A stretch of 64,000 nucleotides of DNA from Dysgonomonas sp. 520 (GTDB taxonomy: Bacteria > Bacteroidota > Bacteroidia > Bacteroidales > Dysgonomonadaceae), in assembly GCF_010501095.1 (NCBI RefSeq), contig NZ_QVMP01000013.1, positions 1 to 64,000 on the forward strand, written 5' to 3'. How positions within the stretch are numbered: position 1 is the stretch's first letter; each line of letters starts with the position of its first letter. The position numbers and the translations under genes are program-made. Shown here piece after piece: positions 7,012 through 16,870 of the stretch. A model generated the notes under the pieces. The model was given only the letters and a program-made list of their open reading frames with translations. It did no database searches and was not told the origin of the DNA.

Positions 7012-10000
7012 TTAACTAAACCCTGCACTATCCCTAACTGTTGCCATCTGGTCATTTACCCTGTTTATATCTGTTACTGATACAGTTGGATTGAAATTAA
7101 TATTTTTAATTGCTGATAATATTTCTTCATTACTATTATTAGTACTTGCAATATTATTCAGATTAACCAATTGTCCTCCATCCTCATACATTTGTTTGAA
7201 CCCTGATGTTGGTACAATCTTACCTGTATTATCATCGTAATAGTTAATAAAATCCCCAACACCTAATTCCCTGTCTTGTGAATTGATATAGGATAATAAA
7301 CCTACATTTTTCATAGTAGTACGTTTATTTACAACATATTCATTTCCTTCAACTTCTATGTTAGTACCTTCAATTCTTGCACCTCCTTGTGAATGTGGTT
7401 TACCATTGATAAGACCACCTTTTTCAAGTTTGCTTAATTGTGCTGACATAATACCCACTTGTGCTGCACCCATTGCACCAGCAACAGATGCTAATGCTAA
7501 CCCTAATGGGAATGGAGAAACAGTTAAGGCATTAATAACTGCTAATGCTGTATTGGCAGTTCCTTGAACAATATTACCCATCATTTCAGTTTTCTTTTGT
7601 TGCCTTTCGATTTTAGCAGCTTCTTTTTCTCTCTTTTCCTTTTCTTTAGCTAATTGTTTTTCTTGATTTGCAAGTTCTTTATTTAGAGCCATTTCACGCT
7701 GAATTTCATCTTGCACCACTAAGGCACGACCTCCCTGTGCTGTTTTGGCTTCTTCATTCAGAGCTTTCAACCTCTCATTACTTTCTTCTTGCAATTCAAC
7801 AGCAGCTTCATATTTTTCAGTTACTTCATCCAATTTTGCATTGGCTTCTTCCAATTGCATATCGAAGAACATTGACATTGTTTCAAAGACTGAACCAACT
7901 GAATCACTGATAACCTGAACTTTCTCACCTATTTTTGTAGATAAATCATCCCAATAATCATTAATCACCTGTGTTGCAGCTTGTGTATTATCAGCAATAT
8001 CTTTATTGGTGGTTTTTATCTTATTATCCAAATCGTTCAGAGCCTGTTTTTTGTTTTCAACAGCATCTTTATGTTCCTGACTGTCTTTGTCATAAGTTGA
8101 AATAAGGGCATCATAGTACCTTTCAATTTGTTTTTTACTACTATCTAAGGTTTTCAGGTATTTATTTAATTCATTACCAACTTCTTTAAGGTTATTTTTA
8201 GTAGCATCAACATCAATCAGGTTAAATTTACCACTTCTTGCAACAGCATTTTCTTTTAAATTATTGATAGTATTTAATTGATATTCAATCTGTTTTGTTT
8301 CATTATCAATTGCCTTATTTTGTTCATCCCTTAGTTTATTTATCCTGTCAGTTTCAGATTTTAAATAATCATCATTTGATTTTTTTACTGCTTTGTTCCT
8401 GTCATTCAGTATTTTCTTCTGGTTATTAAATGATTTGGTATCTAATTCGTCTTTCTGCTTATTATATTCCTCTGTGATGGCTGTTGTGTCTTGTCCTAAT
8501 TTTTCTGCCTGAACAATAAGAGCGTCATATTTTTCTTTCAATACCTTTTGTTCATTTTCAGCCAAAGTAGAAGCATAGGTTAGTTCTTGGTTATAAGCAT
8601 CTTTTATTGCCTGATTCCTAACTTTTAATTCATCTTTGGTGACAGCAGTCATATTATTAGCTGAATCTTTTAAATTACTGATTCTTGTATTCTCATTTAA
8701 CAACCACATTTTGTTGGATTCTTCCAAATAAGACTTTAAGGTCTTTTTATAATTTTCTAAATTCTGTTTGTATTGTTGCCCTGCCTGTTTACCATCTTGT
8801 TCACGTTTTTTCTTTGCATCAGTTTTTTGTTGTGCATCATAAATTACCATATTATCTAATGAATCCTGATATGCTTTTTCTTGTGATTGGTAAATATCTT
8901 TACTGTCCTGTAAGGCTTGTTTATTGGCTTCTCTTTCTTCTGCATTCATCTTTGAAAATGCAGATTTCATATCTTCATATCCCTTTTTGGCTAAATCAAC
9001 TTCTTCTTTGCGCTTGTCAATGGTGTATTGAAGAATATCACGTTGATTTTTACCTTGTGCTGCCATCAATCGAGTTTGAAAATTTAATTGATATTCCAAT
9101 TCAGATAAAATGTACTTGGTTTCATTCAAGGCATAATTAAGATTTCTTGTACTAACAGTAGCATTATCAGTTTCATCACTAAATGCAATAATTGCAGCAA
9201 CAACACCTGCTAATGCCATAGCTATTAATACCAATGGGTTAGCTGCCAAAACAGCATTCCATAAGGTTGTGGCAATGGTGGCTGCCTTAGTAGCAACAGT
9301 TTGAGCAATGGTAGCAGTTGCATTTGCTCCCTGTGCAGCAGTGTTAGCAGTGGTTGATGCAGTATTGGCTGTTTCAGCAGCAGTTTCAGCCACTGTTGCA
9401 GTAGTATTACTTTTTTTAATAATCCCCAATGCAGTTAATGCCTTAGTATATAATGTGTTTACTAATGTTCCTTTGGTTGTAAGTGTATTCTGTAATGTCT
9501 GTAATGATTGAAGGGTTGTCATTACACCCATCATTTTTTGTATGGATTTTTCAACATCCTCATTGGCAACACCAAACATATTCATTACACCTGTTGCAGT
9601 TCCAAATGTTGCAGTAAGGGTTTCACCCACACTGATAACATCATTCAACCCTTGCGAATGTGAAGCAAATTCATCAATGCTTGCACCTGCATCACTAATA
9701 CTTTGTTTGATTTCCCCAGCACGTTGTACCAATTCTTGGAACATCTCAGAATTACCTTCCCCTGCCAATATCATAGCAGCAAGTTTTTCTTCAATCTCGC
9801 CCAATTCCTGTTTCATTGCCTTGCCTGCAATGGTGTAATCACCAACAGATTCTTGGTGTCTTCCTGTTGCTTCTTTGGCTGCCTTGTGTGCTGCATCCAA
9901 TTCTTGTATTTGAGCCAATAACGCACCACCAACATCTGCATTTTCCCTTTCTGCCTTACTCAGATTATCATATTGCGCCCTCAGTAATTTCAATTGGGCT

Positions 10001-10347
10001 GCCATTTGGCGAACACTACCCTCCTGTGCTGTATTGGCTTGTACAGTGGCTGTAACTTCTGCTCGCCTGTCCCTTAGTTGTTGGTTGGCTTCAATATTAA
10101 TACGTGTAGATTCAGATTCCAATGCTTGAATACGTTGTTGGATTCTCTCATATTCTTGTTGTGCCTTACTTACTTCTTGTTGGGATTGGGTAACAGTGTT
10201 ATTTGATGCTGCAACTTGTTCATTACTTGTAGCAACAGTAGCATTAACACTATTAATAGCATTTAATGCCTCACTTAGTTTTATTACATCATTATATGAT
10301 TTTTCAACCCCATCTATCTCAATTTTAAAGACTTTCTTATCAGCCAT
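7012..10347 (-). CDS. Phage tail tape-measure protein
   Basis: 1111 residues from the ATG at 10347 (MADKKVFKIEIDG). The longer reading from 10428 would run through a terminator hairpin and is rejected; TATCAATA lies 16 bases before 10347. It has long coiled coils (residues ~30-190 and ~420-900), a hydrophobic Ala/Ile-rich membrane-like segment near 365-390 (NPLVLIAMALAGVVAAIIAF) and another near 965-1005. The C-terminal end has KGGLINGKPHSQGGARIEG, typical of tape-measure proteins of Bacteroidales phages. It sets tail length and helps DNA pass the inner membrane. The length implies a long-tailed phage. Confidence 0.85.
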   Translation of the reverse strand: MADKKVFKIEIDGVEKSYNDVIKLSEALNAINSVNATVATSNEQVAASNNTVTQSQQEVSKAQQEYERIQQRIQALESESTRINIEANQQLRDRRAEVTATVQANTAQEGSVRQMAAQLKLLRAQYDNLSKAERENADVGGALLAQIQELDAAHKAAKEATGRHQESVGDYTIAGKAMKQELGEIEEKLAAMILAGEGNSEMFQELVQRAGEIKQSISDAGASIDEFASHSQGLNDVISVGETLTATFGTATGVMNMFGVANEDVEKSIQKMMGVMTTLQSLQTLQNTLTTKGTLVNTLYTKALTALGIIKKSNTTATVAETAAETANTASTTANTAAQGANATATIAQTVATKAATIATTLWNAVLAANPLVLIAMALAGVVAAIIAFSDETDNATVSTRNLNYALNETKYILSELEYQLNFQTRLMAAQGKNQRDILQYTIDKRKEEVDLAKKGYEDMKSAFSKMNAEEREANKQALQDSKDIYQSQEKAYQDSLDNMVIYDAQQKTDAKKKREQDGKQAGQQYKQNLENYKKTLKSYLEESNKMWLLNENTRISNLKDSANNMTAVTKDELKVRNQAIKDAYNQELTYASTLAENEQKVLKEKYDALIVQAEKLGQDTTAITEEYNKQKDELDTKSFNNQKKILNDRNKAVKKSNDDYLKSETDRINKLRDEQNKAIDNETKQIEYQLNTINNLKENAVARSGKFNLIDVDATKNNLKEVGNELNKYLKTLDSSKKQIERYYDALISTYDKDSQEHKDAVENKKQALNDLDNKIKTTNKDIADNTQAATQVINDYWDDLSTKIGEKVQVISDSVGSVFETMSMFFDMQLEEANAKLDEVTEKYEAAVELQEESNERLKALNEEAKTAQGGRALVVQDEIQREMALNKELANQEKQLAKEKEKREKEAAKIERQQKKTEMMGNIVQGTANTALAVINALTVSPFPLGLALASVAGAMGAAQVGIMSAQLSKLEKGGLINGKPHSQGGARIEGTNIEVEGNEYVVNKRTTMKNVGLLSYINSQDRELGVGDFINYYDDNTGKIVPTSGFKQMYEDGGQLVNLNNIASTNNSNEEILSAIKNINFNPTVSVTDINRVNDQMATVRDSAGFS

Positions 10348-10391
10348 TATATCATTTTTTAGATATTGATATTTGGTGATAGGGGATAAAA

Positions 10392-10418
10392 AAAGCAGAA
10401 ACATGATGCTTCTGCTTT
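10392..10418 (-). terminator. Hairpin terminator before tape-measure gene
   Basis: 9-bp stem AAAGCAGAA/TTCTGCTTT with a loop containing CATG, followed by TTTT on the minus strand. It separates the 967-residue tail protein gene from the TATCAATA element and start of the tape-measure gene. Confidence 0.8.
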
Positions 10419-10443
10419 GTATTACCATTTGACAATAAGATTT

Positions 10444-13347
10444 TTATATTTTTCTAATAAGTTTTATTTGTGTCTTTTGCTTCATTAGTGGGTCGTAACC
10501 ACTGATTTCTGATACATAATACAAATCACTATTCAACTTTATTAAGTTTCTTCCATCCAATAATTCATATTCCTCTGCTGTCAGATAGGTTTCGATTGTT
10601 GTATAATTGGTATCATTAGTGGTAATCAGGGTAAAATAATTATTTAAAATACTATGTTCCACATTCTTATAATCCAAGATATTCTTCATCGTAATATCGT
10701 AATCATTCTTAACCCTCATTAGATTAGCGTATTGAGAGCCAATTTTAAATATTCTACTATTGAAATCATAATCACCATCAATACCAATAACATCATCAGG
10801 ATAAAAAAACCTTAATGGTAAATCTGTGTACCATTTCTTCTGCATTTCGCTATAATCATCTGGTGTTGGATTCTCCCATACTTCGTGCTTAGATATAATT
10901 GGCACTGCATCAATTGCAATTGTGTTATCTCGTTTTGTAAATCGAATATCCTTGTACCAACAATAACTGAATGTTGAAGATTGTTCAATTGTAGAACCAT
11001 CAACTGCACCTGTAACAAACGTTCCACCACCATCTTCATTAGTGCTGACATATCCTTCTTCATCTTCATTGATAGAGAATTTGATATTAATTTCAGATGG
11101 TAATCCCAATGGTTCATTGGTGCGTTGTTTAATATTGAATTTATTTTCAAAATCCACAACTCCATTCTTACCCAATTCTTTTACCTGTTTCACATCCAAT
11201 CTGAATTTTCCCTTTTCTGGTTGGGATAATCGAAGATTGAAAGCCTTACAAATATTATCTATAAAATCATTTACCTTAATTTCAGAGGGTAAGAAACTGA
11301 ATAAGTTGATTTTATCTTTTAAAAATCCATCTTCTGTAAAAATGCTGTCATTCCAACTGTGGGTGACAGGGTTTCCATTGTCATCTAATGATGGTTCTCC
11401 ATTCGATAATTGCTTATTATAGGTAATGTCAGTCCTGAATGGTTCTATTGACAGAGAAAAATTAATATTGTCAGCAACCCAACAACCATAATCACGTTTA
11501 ACGCTGTGTCCTTCCCTGCGATATACACCACTTTCACCAACTGCTGCAACTGTCAGATGTTCACCTTCTTCTAACCAGATAATACAGGATGCCTGACCTC
11601 CACCACTTTTTAAATCATAAGTTTCAATTGATTGTGGTAAAGAAATATCATTTAAAATACATCTATTCTTATACACATCTCCACTATTCCAAGCAAGGGT
11701 TGCAACATCATCATCTGCTTCTACATCACTTAATTCTGCTTCTATATCACCCCAGAAGTGAACCCAATGGTTATTGTCATACAGATTATATATTCTTTGT
11801 TTTTGGTAAAATGTATTATCCCAACTCCAACCACTTTTTACATACATTGTATTACAGGTTGTTGCACCATCTGTTACTTTTGGATTGTAATTTTCATTTC
11901 CCTTTCTTCTCCCAAAATGTAACCCACAAACGAATCTTGAATCTGCTGATGGGTCAACAATCAATGGTTTTTGATTCTGTGGAAAATATTTAGGGTAATT
12001 ATCTGTTGAATTACCATTGAATGTATTGTTTTGTGGTAAGTTGGGTTTAAAGTAATAACCAACAATACCACGATTATCTAACCCAAAATCACTTTCTGCA
12101 TAATCCCTTAATACCTGTATTTCATATTCTTTTTGACCAAACCAATTATTCCATTTACTATTTCTTTCAGTCCTTGTTTGTATATATCGTTGTTTGGTTA
12201 TGGGGTCAGTCCAATTTTGATTTTCACCACCATCACAAAGATATAATTGAGAATTTAAGGTTACTTTGTACCATCCACTTTTGGGTATGGTGATTAAACA
12301 ATTCTTTCTGATATACCTGTCATCATTTTGCTCATACTGCCATTCATTGTAAGTAATATTTGAACCACTGTCAGTATAAGTAATGGTACTATTGATAGAG
12401 TCCAACAAATCAACTACATAATAATGTGTACCATTCATTGAATTTTTGGTTAATAACCTCTCGTATTTTGGTAAGTTGTGGGTAGATGGGAATAAAGATA
12501 TATATCTGTTTTTATCTTTTATTGTTTCCCAATTCCCACTAACATTTATATTACATAGATTGCCATAGTTCCATTCTTGGTTATAATCAGATGGGTTGGA
12601 ATAAGACATATACAGGTGTTTTAATTTATCATCCTGAAACGCTGTACCCTCAATACTTAAATCATTAGCTTCAAACATCTTTTGAATGGTATTCATCACA
12701 TTCATTGCAGGAGGTATATCCTCAAATCCCATTCTGACGAAGCTATCATACAAATCTTTATCTGTGAAATCACCCACTTGTTCACCATTTACCTGTTTTG
12801 ATGGGTCTTTCGTTACTTTTGGCATCAGTCCATAGAGAATAAAAGGAAACATACAATCTTTTGATTTATTGTTAGTAGCCATATCTAATTGAACATCATA
12901 GTTCCATTCTGTAATAACATCAGCATTGTTATAATAGAAGTTGAACCACCATTTGTTTTTATCAGGTATGTTTGAGGGTGCGTTCATTGTCCTGTCACCA
13001 AATATATCTTTTACTGACTTATACACAGGCACATACAAATTGCCTTTATATGTAGTTTCAGATATTTCTTTCAACATAAATTTACCATTGAACACCAAAA
13101 TGAAATCAATATATACTTTCGCATCATACTCTATGTTGAATTTGTCTTTAACTTCTTCAACATTAGCATAATTGAATATTTTATTGTTAGTTACTGTATT
13201 TGGAATAGTGATAGTATAAGACATTTGACTGTCTTTTGAGGTAAATTCAGCAGGTTTAAATATCTGCCTGTTTAATCGAATACCCAACTTATCTGCATCT
13301 GTAACATCAATCAGTTTATTATTTATATAAAATTCAATTTGAACCAT
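10444..13347 (-). CDS. Large phage tail/baseplate protein
   Basis: 967 residues. The opening MVQIEFYINNKLIDVTDADK, with a segment on matching (KDSQMSYTITIPNT), resembles large proteins found next to the tape measure in Bacteroidales siphoviruses. It is beta-rich and Trp/Tyr-rich, with no signal peptide or membrane segment. The C-terminal ~250 residues include FLPSEIKVNDFIDNICKAFN and LDVKQVKEL, reminiscent of baseplate hub (gp27-like) proteins. TATCAATA precedes the start at 14 bases. A tail-tip hub or host-contact role is inferred from position and size. Confidence 0.6.
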   Translation of the reverse strand: MVQIEFYINNKLIDVTDADKLGIRLNRQIFKPAEFTSKDSQMSYTITIPNTVTNNKIFNYANVEEVKDKFNIEYDAKVYIDFILVFNGKFMLKEISETTYKGNLYVPVYKSVKDIFGDRTMNAPSNIPDKNKWWFNFYYNNADVITEWNYDVQLDMATNNKSKDCMFPFILYGLMPKVTKDPSKQVNGEQVGDFTDKDLYDSFVRMGFEDIPPAMNVMNTIQKMFEANDLSIEGTAFQDDKLKHLYMSYSNPSDYNQEWNYGNLCNINVSGNWETIKDKNRYISLFPSTHNLPKYERLLTKNSMNGTHYYVVDLLDSINSTITYTDSGSNITYNEWQYEQNDDRYIRKNCLITIPKSGWYKVTLNSQLYLCDGGENQNWTDPITKQRYIQTRTERNSKWNNWFGQKEYEIQVLRDYAESDFGLDNRGIVGYYFKPNLPQNNTFNGNSTDNYPKYFPQNQKPLIVDPSADSRFVCGLHFGRRKGNENYNPKVTDGATTCNTMYVKSGWSWDNTFYQKQRIYNLYDNNHWVHFWGDIEAELSDVEADDDVATLAWNSGDVYKNRCILNDISLPQSIETYDLKSGGGQASCIIWLEEGEHLTVAAVGESGVYRREGHSVKRDYGCWVADNINFSLSIEPFRTDITYNKQLSNGEPSLDDNGNPVTHSWNDSIFTEDGFLKDKINLFSFLPSEIKVNDFIDNICKAFNLRLSQPEKGKFRLDVKQVKELGKNGVVDFENKFNIKQRTNEPLGLPSEINIKFSINEDEEGYVSTNEDGGGTFVTGAVDGSTIEQSSTFSYCWYKDIRFTKRDNTIAIDAVPIISKHEVWENPTPDDYSEMQKKWYTDLPLRFFYPDDVIGIDGDYDFNSRIFKIGSQYANLMRVKNDYDITMKNILDYKNVEHSILNNYFTLITTNDTNYTTIETYLTAEEYELLDGRNLIKLNSDLYYVSEISGYDPLMKQKTQIKLIRKI

Positions 13348-13370
13348 TTATAATTTTAAAATATTGATAT

Positions 13371-13378
13371 TATCTTTG
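13371..13378 (+). promoter_or_regulatory. -7 box of plus-strand accessory genes
   Basis: TATCTTTG fits the TAnnTTTG consensus and lies 23 bases upstream of the ATG at 13401. A clear -33 TTG is not present at the usual spacing. It overlaps the gene junction that also holds the leftward TATCAATA element (13362-13369). Confidence 0.45.
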
Positions 13379-13400
13379 GTGGCAAACTAATATAATAGGT

Positions 13401-13667
13401 ATGGATAAAATAAATTTTATAAAAGAGGTTATTGAAAAATATGGTGATTTTGAACCTGCTGATGTTGATTCAAAACCTATTTTATATAAAAAACTATATA
13501 TAAGATATTTTAGTGAAGACGAAATTTATTTATATAAAACGCCATTCTGTGAAGATATGACTGATAATGCAGAAGATATACCTACAGAAGAAATTAAATA
13601 TGAAAATTTACCCAATAATATTATTAATGAAATTTATGAACTTGTCATTAAATGGAATGAATATTAA
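13401..13667 (+). CDS. Plus-strand acidic phage protein, unknown function
   Basis: 88 residues, very acidic, with no membrane segment or recognised domain (MDKINFIKEVIEKYGDFEPA at the start). It reads against the surrounding late genes, has its own -7 box, and is followed by a second small plus-strand ORF and a terminator, so it looks like an independently expressed cargo (moron) gene. Such genes often alter host physiology or exclude other phages, but nothing in the sequence shows that here. Confidence 0.6.
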   Translation: MDKINFIKEVIEKYGDFEPADVDSKPILYKKLYIRYFSEDEIYLYKTPFCEDMTDNAEDIPTEEIKYENLPNNIINEIYELVIKWNEY

Positions 13668-13699
13668 TAATAAATCTTTATCTCTAACTGATATTACTT

Positions 13700-13831
13700 A
13701 TGTGGGGTTGGATTCCTTTTCTTATTCTTTATAGTATTTGGTTATATAAGAAAAAACCATTTACTAAATATAAGACTTATTATTTTCCTTTGATGGGAAT
13801 TGAGATTAAGTTAAAAAGGAAGTGGTTCTAA
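13700..13831 (+). CDS. 43-residue membrane peptide
   Basis: ATG at 13700; begins MWGWIPFLILYSIWLYKKKP. A single hydrophobic Trp-rich N-terminal helix is followed by a Lys/Tyr-rich basic tail ending KLKRKWF. It lies 32 bases after the 88-residue gene on the same strand and 8 bases before a terminator hairpin, supporting a two-gene unit. Small membrane peptides of this shape can be lysis accessories or exclusion proteins; no family is recognised. Confidence 0.5.
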   Translation: MWGWIPFLILYSIWLYKKKPFTKYKTYYFPLMGIEIKLKRKWF

Positions 13832-13839
13832 TAAAAAAA

Positions 13840-13862
13840 AGCAGCACCATGAAAGTGCTGCT
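13840..13862. terminator. Bidirectional hairpin between convergent genes
   Basis: 8-bp stem AGCAGCAC/GTGCTGCT, loop CATGAAA, with an A-run on the left, giving a T-tract for leftward transcripts. It separates the plus-strand pair from the convergent 99-residue gene. Confidence 0.75.
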
Positions 13863-13877
13863 AATAATATATTGTGG

Positions 13878-14177
13878 TTAAAAACTGAGAATAAAATCTT
13901 TTATTACTCCAAAAAAATATATTGTTGAAAGAATAAAAAGTAAGATATATATACACCACTGTATTATCATCTTTTTTAACATTCCATAAAATCCTTCTTT
14001 CATTATCTGCCATTTGAAACTGAATAATTTTACAATATTTTCATCAATAACATCATTGTCTCTTATGGCATTAAAAAATAAACCTATCCAAAAAATAGAT
14101 GTATCTAAAATGTAAATAATTAATATACTAATTACAATAGATAGAATAATTGAGATAATAGAAATAAAAATCTCCAT
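13878..14177 (-). CDS. Small two-helix membrane protein
   Basis: 99 residues. A hydrophobic N-terminal helix (about residues 2-35, ISIISIILSIVISILIIYIL) and a second one at the C-terminus (about 70-95, MIIQWCIYILLFILSTIYFF) flank a charged middle. The size and topology would suit a holin or an exclusion protein, but no family match is evident and no lysin gene is next to it. It lies between two large tail genes and lacks the TATCAATA element, so it may be a later insertion together with the plus-strand genes. Confidence 0.5.
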   Translation of the reverse strand: MEIFISIISIILSIVISILIIYILDTSIFWIGLFFNAIRDNDVIDENIVKLFSFKWQIMKEGFYGMLKKMIIQWCIYILLFILSTIYFFGVIKDFILSF

Positions 14178-14216
14178 CTTGTTTTAAATTAAAATGAATA
14201 TCAAATATAATTAAAT

Positions 14217-15734
14217 TCATTTGATATTAGTATTATACGAATCTGCTAATGTGTACTTCATCGTAACCTCAAACAAATCTTTATCAGAAACAGATAAATC
14301 AAAATCATTTACAATTACATATCTGTTTTCATCATCAATTGAATATACATATTTAGATGTACTCAGTTCTTTCAACCATTCAGCAATATCTTTTGTTACC
14401 ATCGACTTGATGATAAAGGTTTCTGACACATCTTTTCTTTCAACTTTTTGGTAGCTGTCAGATACTTTATATTCAGGTTGCAAAGTCTTGAATGATGTTG
14501 TAGCATCTGTTTTAAACTCATTAGAAAAATCAGAATTGAAATAATAACAATCCCAACCACCTAATTTATTCAGGAATAAGAACCCCTTAGTTGTATTGCA
14601 TACATCCAATATAGTATATCTTACAGATGTAGAAATTTCATAATAATCAGTTGTGGATGCTGTTGGTATCTTCACAAAGACCACATCAAAATATTGTGTA
14701 TCTTCTGTTAATTCAATCTTGTCAGCAGTGATGTAAATACTATTCACCAAATGGTAATTATCAGCAACTGCAATAATATCTTCCTTTACCAACCTTGTAT
14801 TTTCATAGTATTTTATCAGACAACCAATTTTGAAATCATCTGTCAGTTGGTAATCATTATAAATGAAATTTGCAGTAATATCTTCACCTACATTATAATA
14901 TCTGTTGGTGTTGTTGGTTAATATGTTAACCTTATTATCTTCTAAGGGATTATAAATATATTCATCAAGGTTATTTTCTTCCAATGTTCGTTTAAATCCA
15001 TCAACAACATATTTTTTACCACTTGTGTAAAAATATTCTATTTCATAATCTTTTGTCCTTTTACTTTTATAATTATAAGAAATTGAAGAACCACTATCAA
15101 CTAATCTATTAGTATTAAATAATAAGTTGGGATAAGAAACCATTGTTCTATTCATTATATTGTTGATATCGAACCACACTTCACCATCAATGAATGATTT
15201 GGTAACAGTAGTAATAAACCTGTTGGTATCAGCGTTATAAACATCTAATTCAATGGTGCTGTTATACAAGCTGTTATTGTTGGTAATAACGTAATCAGGC
15301 GTATTGTAAGACAAACCAATGTTATTAATCTCAGATATAGAGAATGAATAGTTGGGATTTTTCATTTTTCCAACCATCATAATTTTATTACCTTCAGTTG
15401 AAATATCAAAAGATGCTTTAAACCAACCATCTCTTAACAGACAAGCAGCAATATTGTTAGCAGTTATGCTGTTATTTTCAGATACATAGAACATATCTGA
15501 ATTATTCAGTATCAGATTCTTATTTCTAGTGCCTTTAAATGTGTGTTTTATCTCTGTATTTGCTTCCTGAATAACAAAATAACCATCACCATTAATAAAG
15601 TTGACAGACATTTCAAAAGTTGGGATATCTGAACTATCATCATTTTTACCAATAAATCTAATGAATGATGGGTTATTCACAAGCGTTATTTGATTACTAT
15701 CTATGATTGTGGCTATATCTGTATTAATTACCAT
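14217..15734 (-). CDS. Phage virion protein, probable distal tail component
   Basis: 505 residues, beta-rich, no signal peptide. The segment KGFLFLNKLGGWDCYYF followed by an Asn/Thr/Phe-rich stretch is typical of a tail-associated family in Bacteroidales phages. The C-terminal ~80 residues (DIAEWLKELSTSKYVYSI, then VTMKYTLAD) look like a compact interaction domain. It lies downstream of neck-type genes and upstream of the tail hub and tape measure. TATCAATA precedes the start at 13 bases. The exact virion position is uncertain. Confidence 0.55.
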   Translation of the reverse strand: MVINTDIATIIDSNQITLVNNPSFIRFIGKNDDSSDIPTFEMSVNFINGDGYFVIQEANTEIKHTFKGTRNKNLILNNSDMFYVSENNSITANNIAACLLRDGWFKASFDISTEGNKIMMVGKMKNPNYSFSISEINNIGLSYNTPDYVITNNNSLYNSTIELDVYNADTNRFITTVTKSFIDGEVWFDINNIMNRTMVSYPNLLFNTNRLVDSGSSISYNYKSKRTKDYEIEYFYTSGKKYVVDGFKRTLEENNLDEYIYNPLEDNKVNILTNNTNRYYNVGEDITANFIYNDYQLTDDFKIGCLIKYYENTRLVKEDIIAVADNYHLVNSIYITADKIELTEDTQYFDVVFVKIPTASTTDYYEISTSVRYTILDVCNTTKGFLFLNKLGGWDCYYFNSDFSNEFKTDATTSFKTLQPEYKVSDSYQKVERKDVSETFIIKSMVTKDIAEWLKELSTSKYVYSIDDENRYVIVNDFDLSVSDKDLFEVTMKYTLADSYNTNIK

Positions 15735-15768
15735 TTTTAGTTTTTAGTATTGATATTTACACAACTAA

Positions 15769-15788
15769 GGCGTTGCCATGACAACGCC
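15769..15788 (-). terminator. Hairpin terminator before 505-residue tail gene
   Basis: Stem GGCGTTG/CAACGCC with loop CCATGA. The leftward T-tract is short. It lies 10 bases after the gp10-like gene and 13 bases before the TATCAATA element. Confidence 0.7.
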
Positions 15789-15797
15789 CTATCTATA

Positions 15798-16268
15798 TTA
15801 ATCAGTAAAGAAATTAAGTAAATCATCAATCAGTGCTTCAAAAATCATATCAAAATATTCTTTATCAAACTTATCTTCAACCTCTTTTATTAATGTAGCT
15901 GTGATTGGTCTTGCTTGGTGTCCATCCCTCCAAATGGCATAACTGATTTTCCAAAGTGTTTCATTATCATCTGGAATACCATTTTTTACAGCCCAATCTT
16001 TTAATACTGATATGGGTGGTTTCTTCTTATGTTTGGGTGGTCGATTCCATTCCAAATAAACAATATAATGATTGAACAATACTTCAATAATGGGATTGCC
16101 TGTTTCTAAGACACGAACTTCTACATCCTTTGCTAATTGGCTATCTTTTAGAGTATTTTTATTAACTTTGGTATTATTACTGATGCTATCACTGTCAAAT
16201 ACCAATTGCGCCAATGTAGTAACATCAGCTTGAATTGCTTTTAATATGTTAGATACTTTTGCATTCAT
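15798..16268 (-). CDS. Head-tail joining protein (gp10-like)
   Basis: 156 residues. The segment EWNRPPKHKKKPPISVLKDW followed by DDNETLWKISYAIWRDG and QARPI is characteristic of a morphogenesis protein of Bacteroidales phages that resembles HK97 gp10-like neck proteins. The start overlaps the stop of the preceding gene by four bases (ATGA), indicating translational coupling. The neighbour is a tail-terminator-like protein, which fits a head-tail joining module. Confidence 0.6.
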   Translation of the reverse strand: MNAKVSNILKAIQADVTTLAQLVFDSDSISNNTKVNKNTLKDSQLAKDVEVRVLETGNPIIEVLFNHYIVYLEWNRPPKHKKKPPISVLKDWAVKNGIPDDNETLWKISYAIWRDGHQARPITATLIKEVEDKFDKEYFDMIFEALIDDLLNFFTD

Positions 16269-16816
16269 CTAGTAGTTGGTAAATTGAAATCAGGCAATTT
16301 ATTTACAAAAGTTGTACAGTTAGATGCAGGGGTAACATCAAAGTCATTAATCAATTCTTTAACCTCAAATTCTTTATCTGTATCAAAATGTTCATCTAAT
16401 AAACATAGGTTAGTAATATTGGGATGTACAACAGTTAGTGAGAATCTTGCTCCTGATGTATTATCATCGTAATATCGTTGTAAGGTTAATGCAGTCCAAT
16501 TTGGCTTAATCTCCAACAAACTATTTTTCTTGATATATTCAATAATATTTAATCCAGTACTAAATGCAAGGTTCTGACATTCCTGAAATGTAATACCATT
16601 TTGTTGTGGAATAAGTAATACAGAAAAGTTAAGGTTAATTTCTAAACCTTGCCCCACTTGCCCAAAATTTGAAATATACATTGGGTCTTCGAGCCAGATT
16701 AAGGGATGCGCATCATTGCCACTACCTAATTCATAGGTGCGATTATAATGGAATGATTTAATAAGTTTATGCTGTCTACATACATCTTTGAATGTATCTA
16801 CAATAATATCTATCAT
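16265..16816 (-). CDS. Tail-terminator/neck-like phage protein
   Basis: 183 residues. Starts MIDIIVDTFKDVCRQHKLIK; a central beta segment (GLEINLNFSVLLIPQQNGIT) and a C-terminal segment (LTVVHPNITNLCLLDEHFD) fit small neck or tail-completion proteins of Bacteroidales phages. TATCAATA lies 14 bases before the ATG, and translation is coupled to the next gene through an ATGA overlap. Assigned from position between tail-chaperone-like and gp10-like genes; moderate certainty. Confidence 0.5.
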   Translation of the reverse strand: MIDIIVDTFKDVCRQHKLIKSFHYNRTYELGSGNDAHPLIWLEDPMYISNFGQVGQGLEINLNFSVLLIPQQNGITFQECQNLAFSTGLNIIEYIKKNSLLEIKPNWTALTLQRYYDDNTSGARFSLTVVHPNITNLCLLDEHFDTDKEFEVKELINDFDVTPASNCTTFVNKLPDFNLPTTR

Positions 16817-16844
16817 ATTAATATTTATAATATTGATAAAAAAA

Positions 16845-16864
16845 GGGCAACATGAACGTTGCCC
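16845..16864 (-). terminator. Hairpin terminator after tail-chaperone-like gene
   Basis: Stem GGGCAAC/GTTGCCC, loop ATGAAC (CATG spanning the junction), followed on the minus strand by TTTTTT and directly by TATCAATA. It is only 7 bases beyond the -1 frame stop codon at 16871, which supports the shifted frame as the real 3' end of the gene. Confidence 0.8.
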
Positions 16865-16870
16865 CTACTG

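Noticed and set aside
10348..10428. N-terminal extension of the tape-measure gene
   Set aside because: Would run through a terminator hairpin and the TATCAATA element; the ATG at 10347 fits the pattern.
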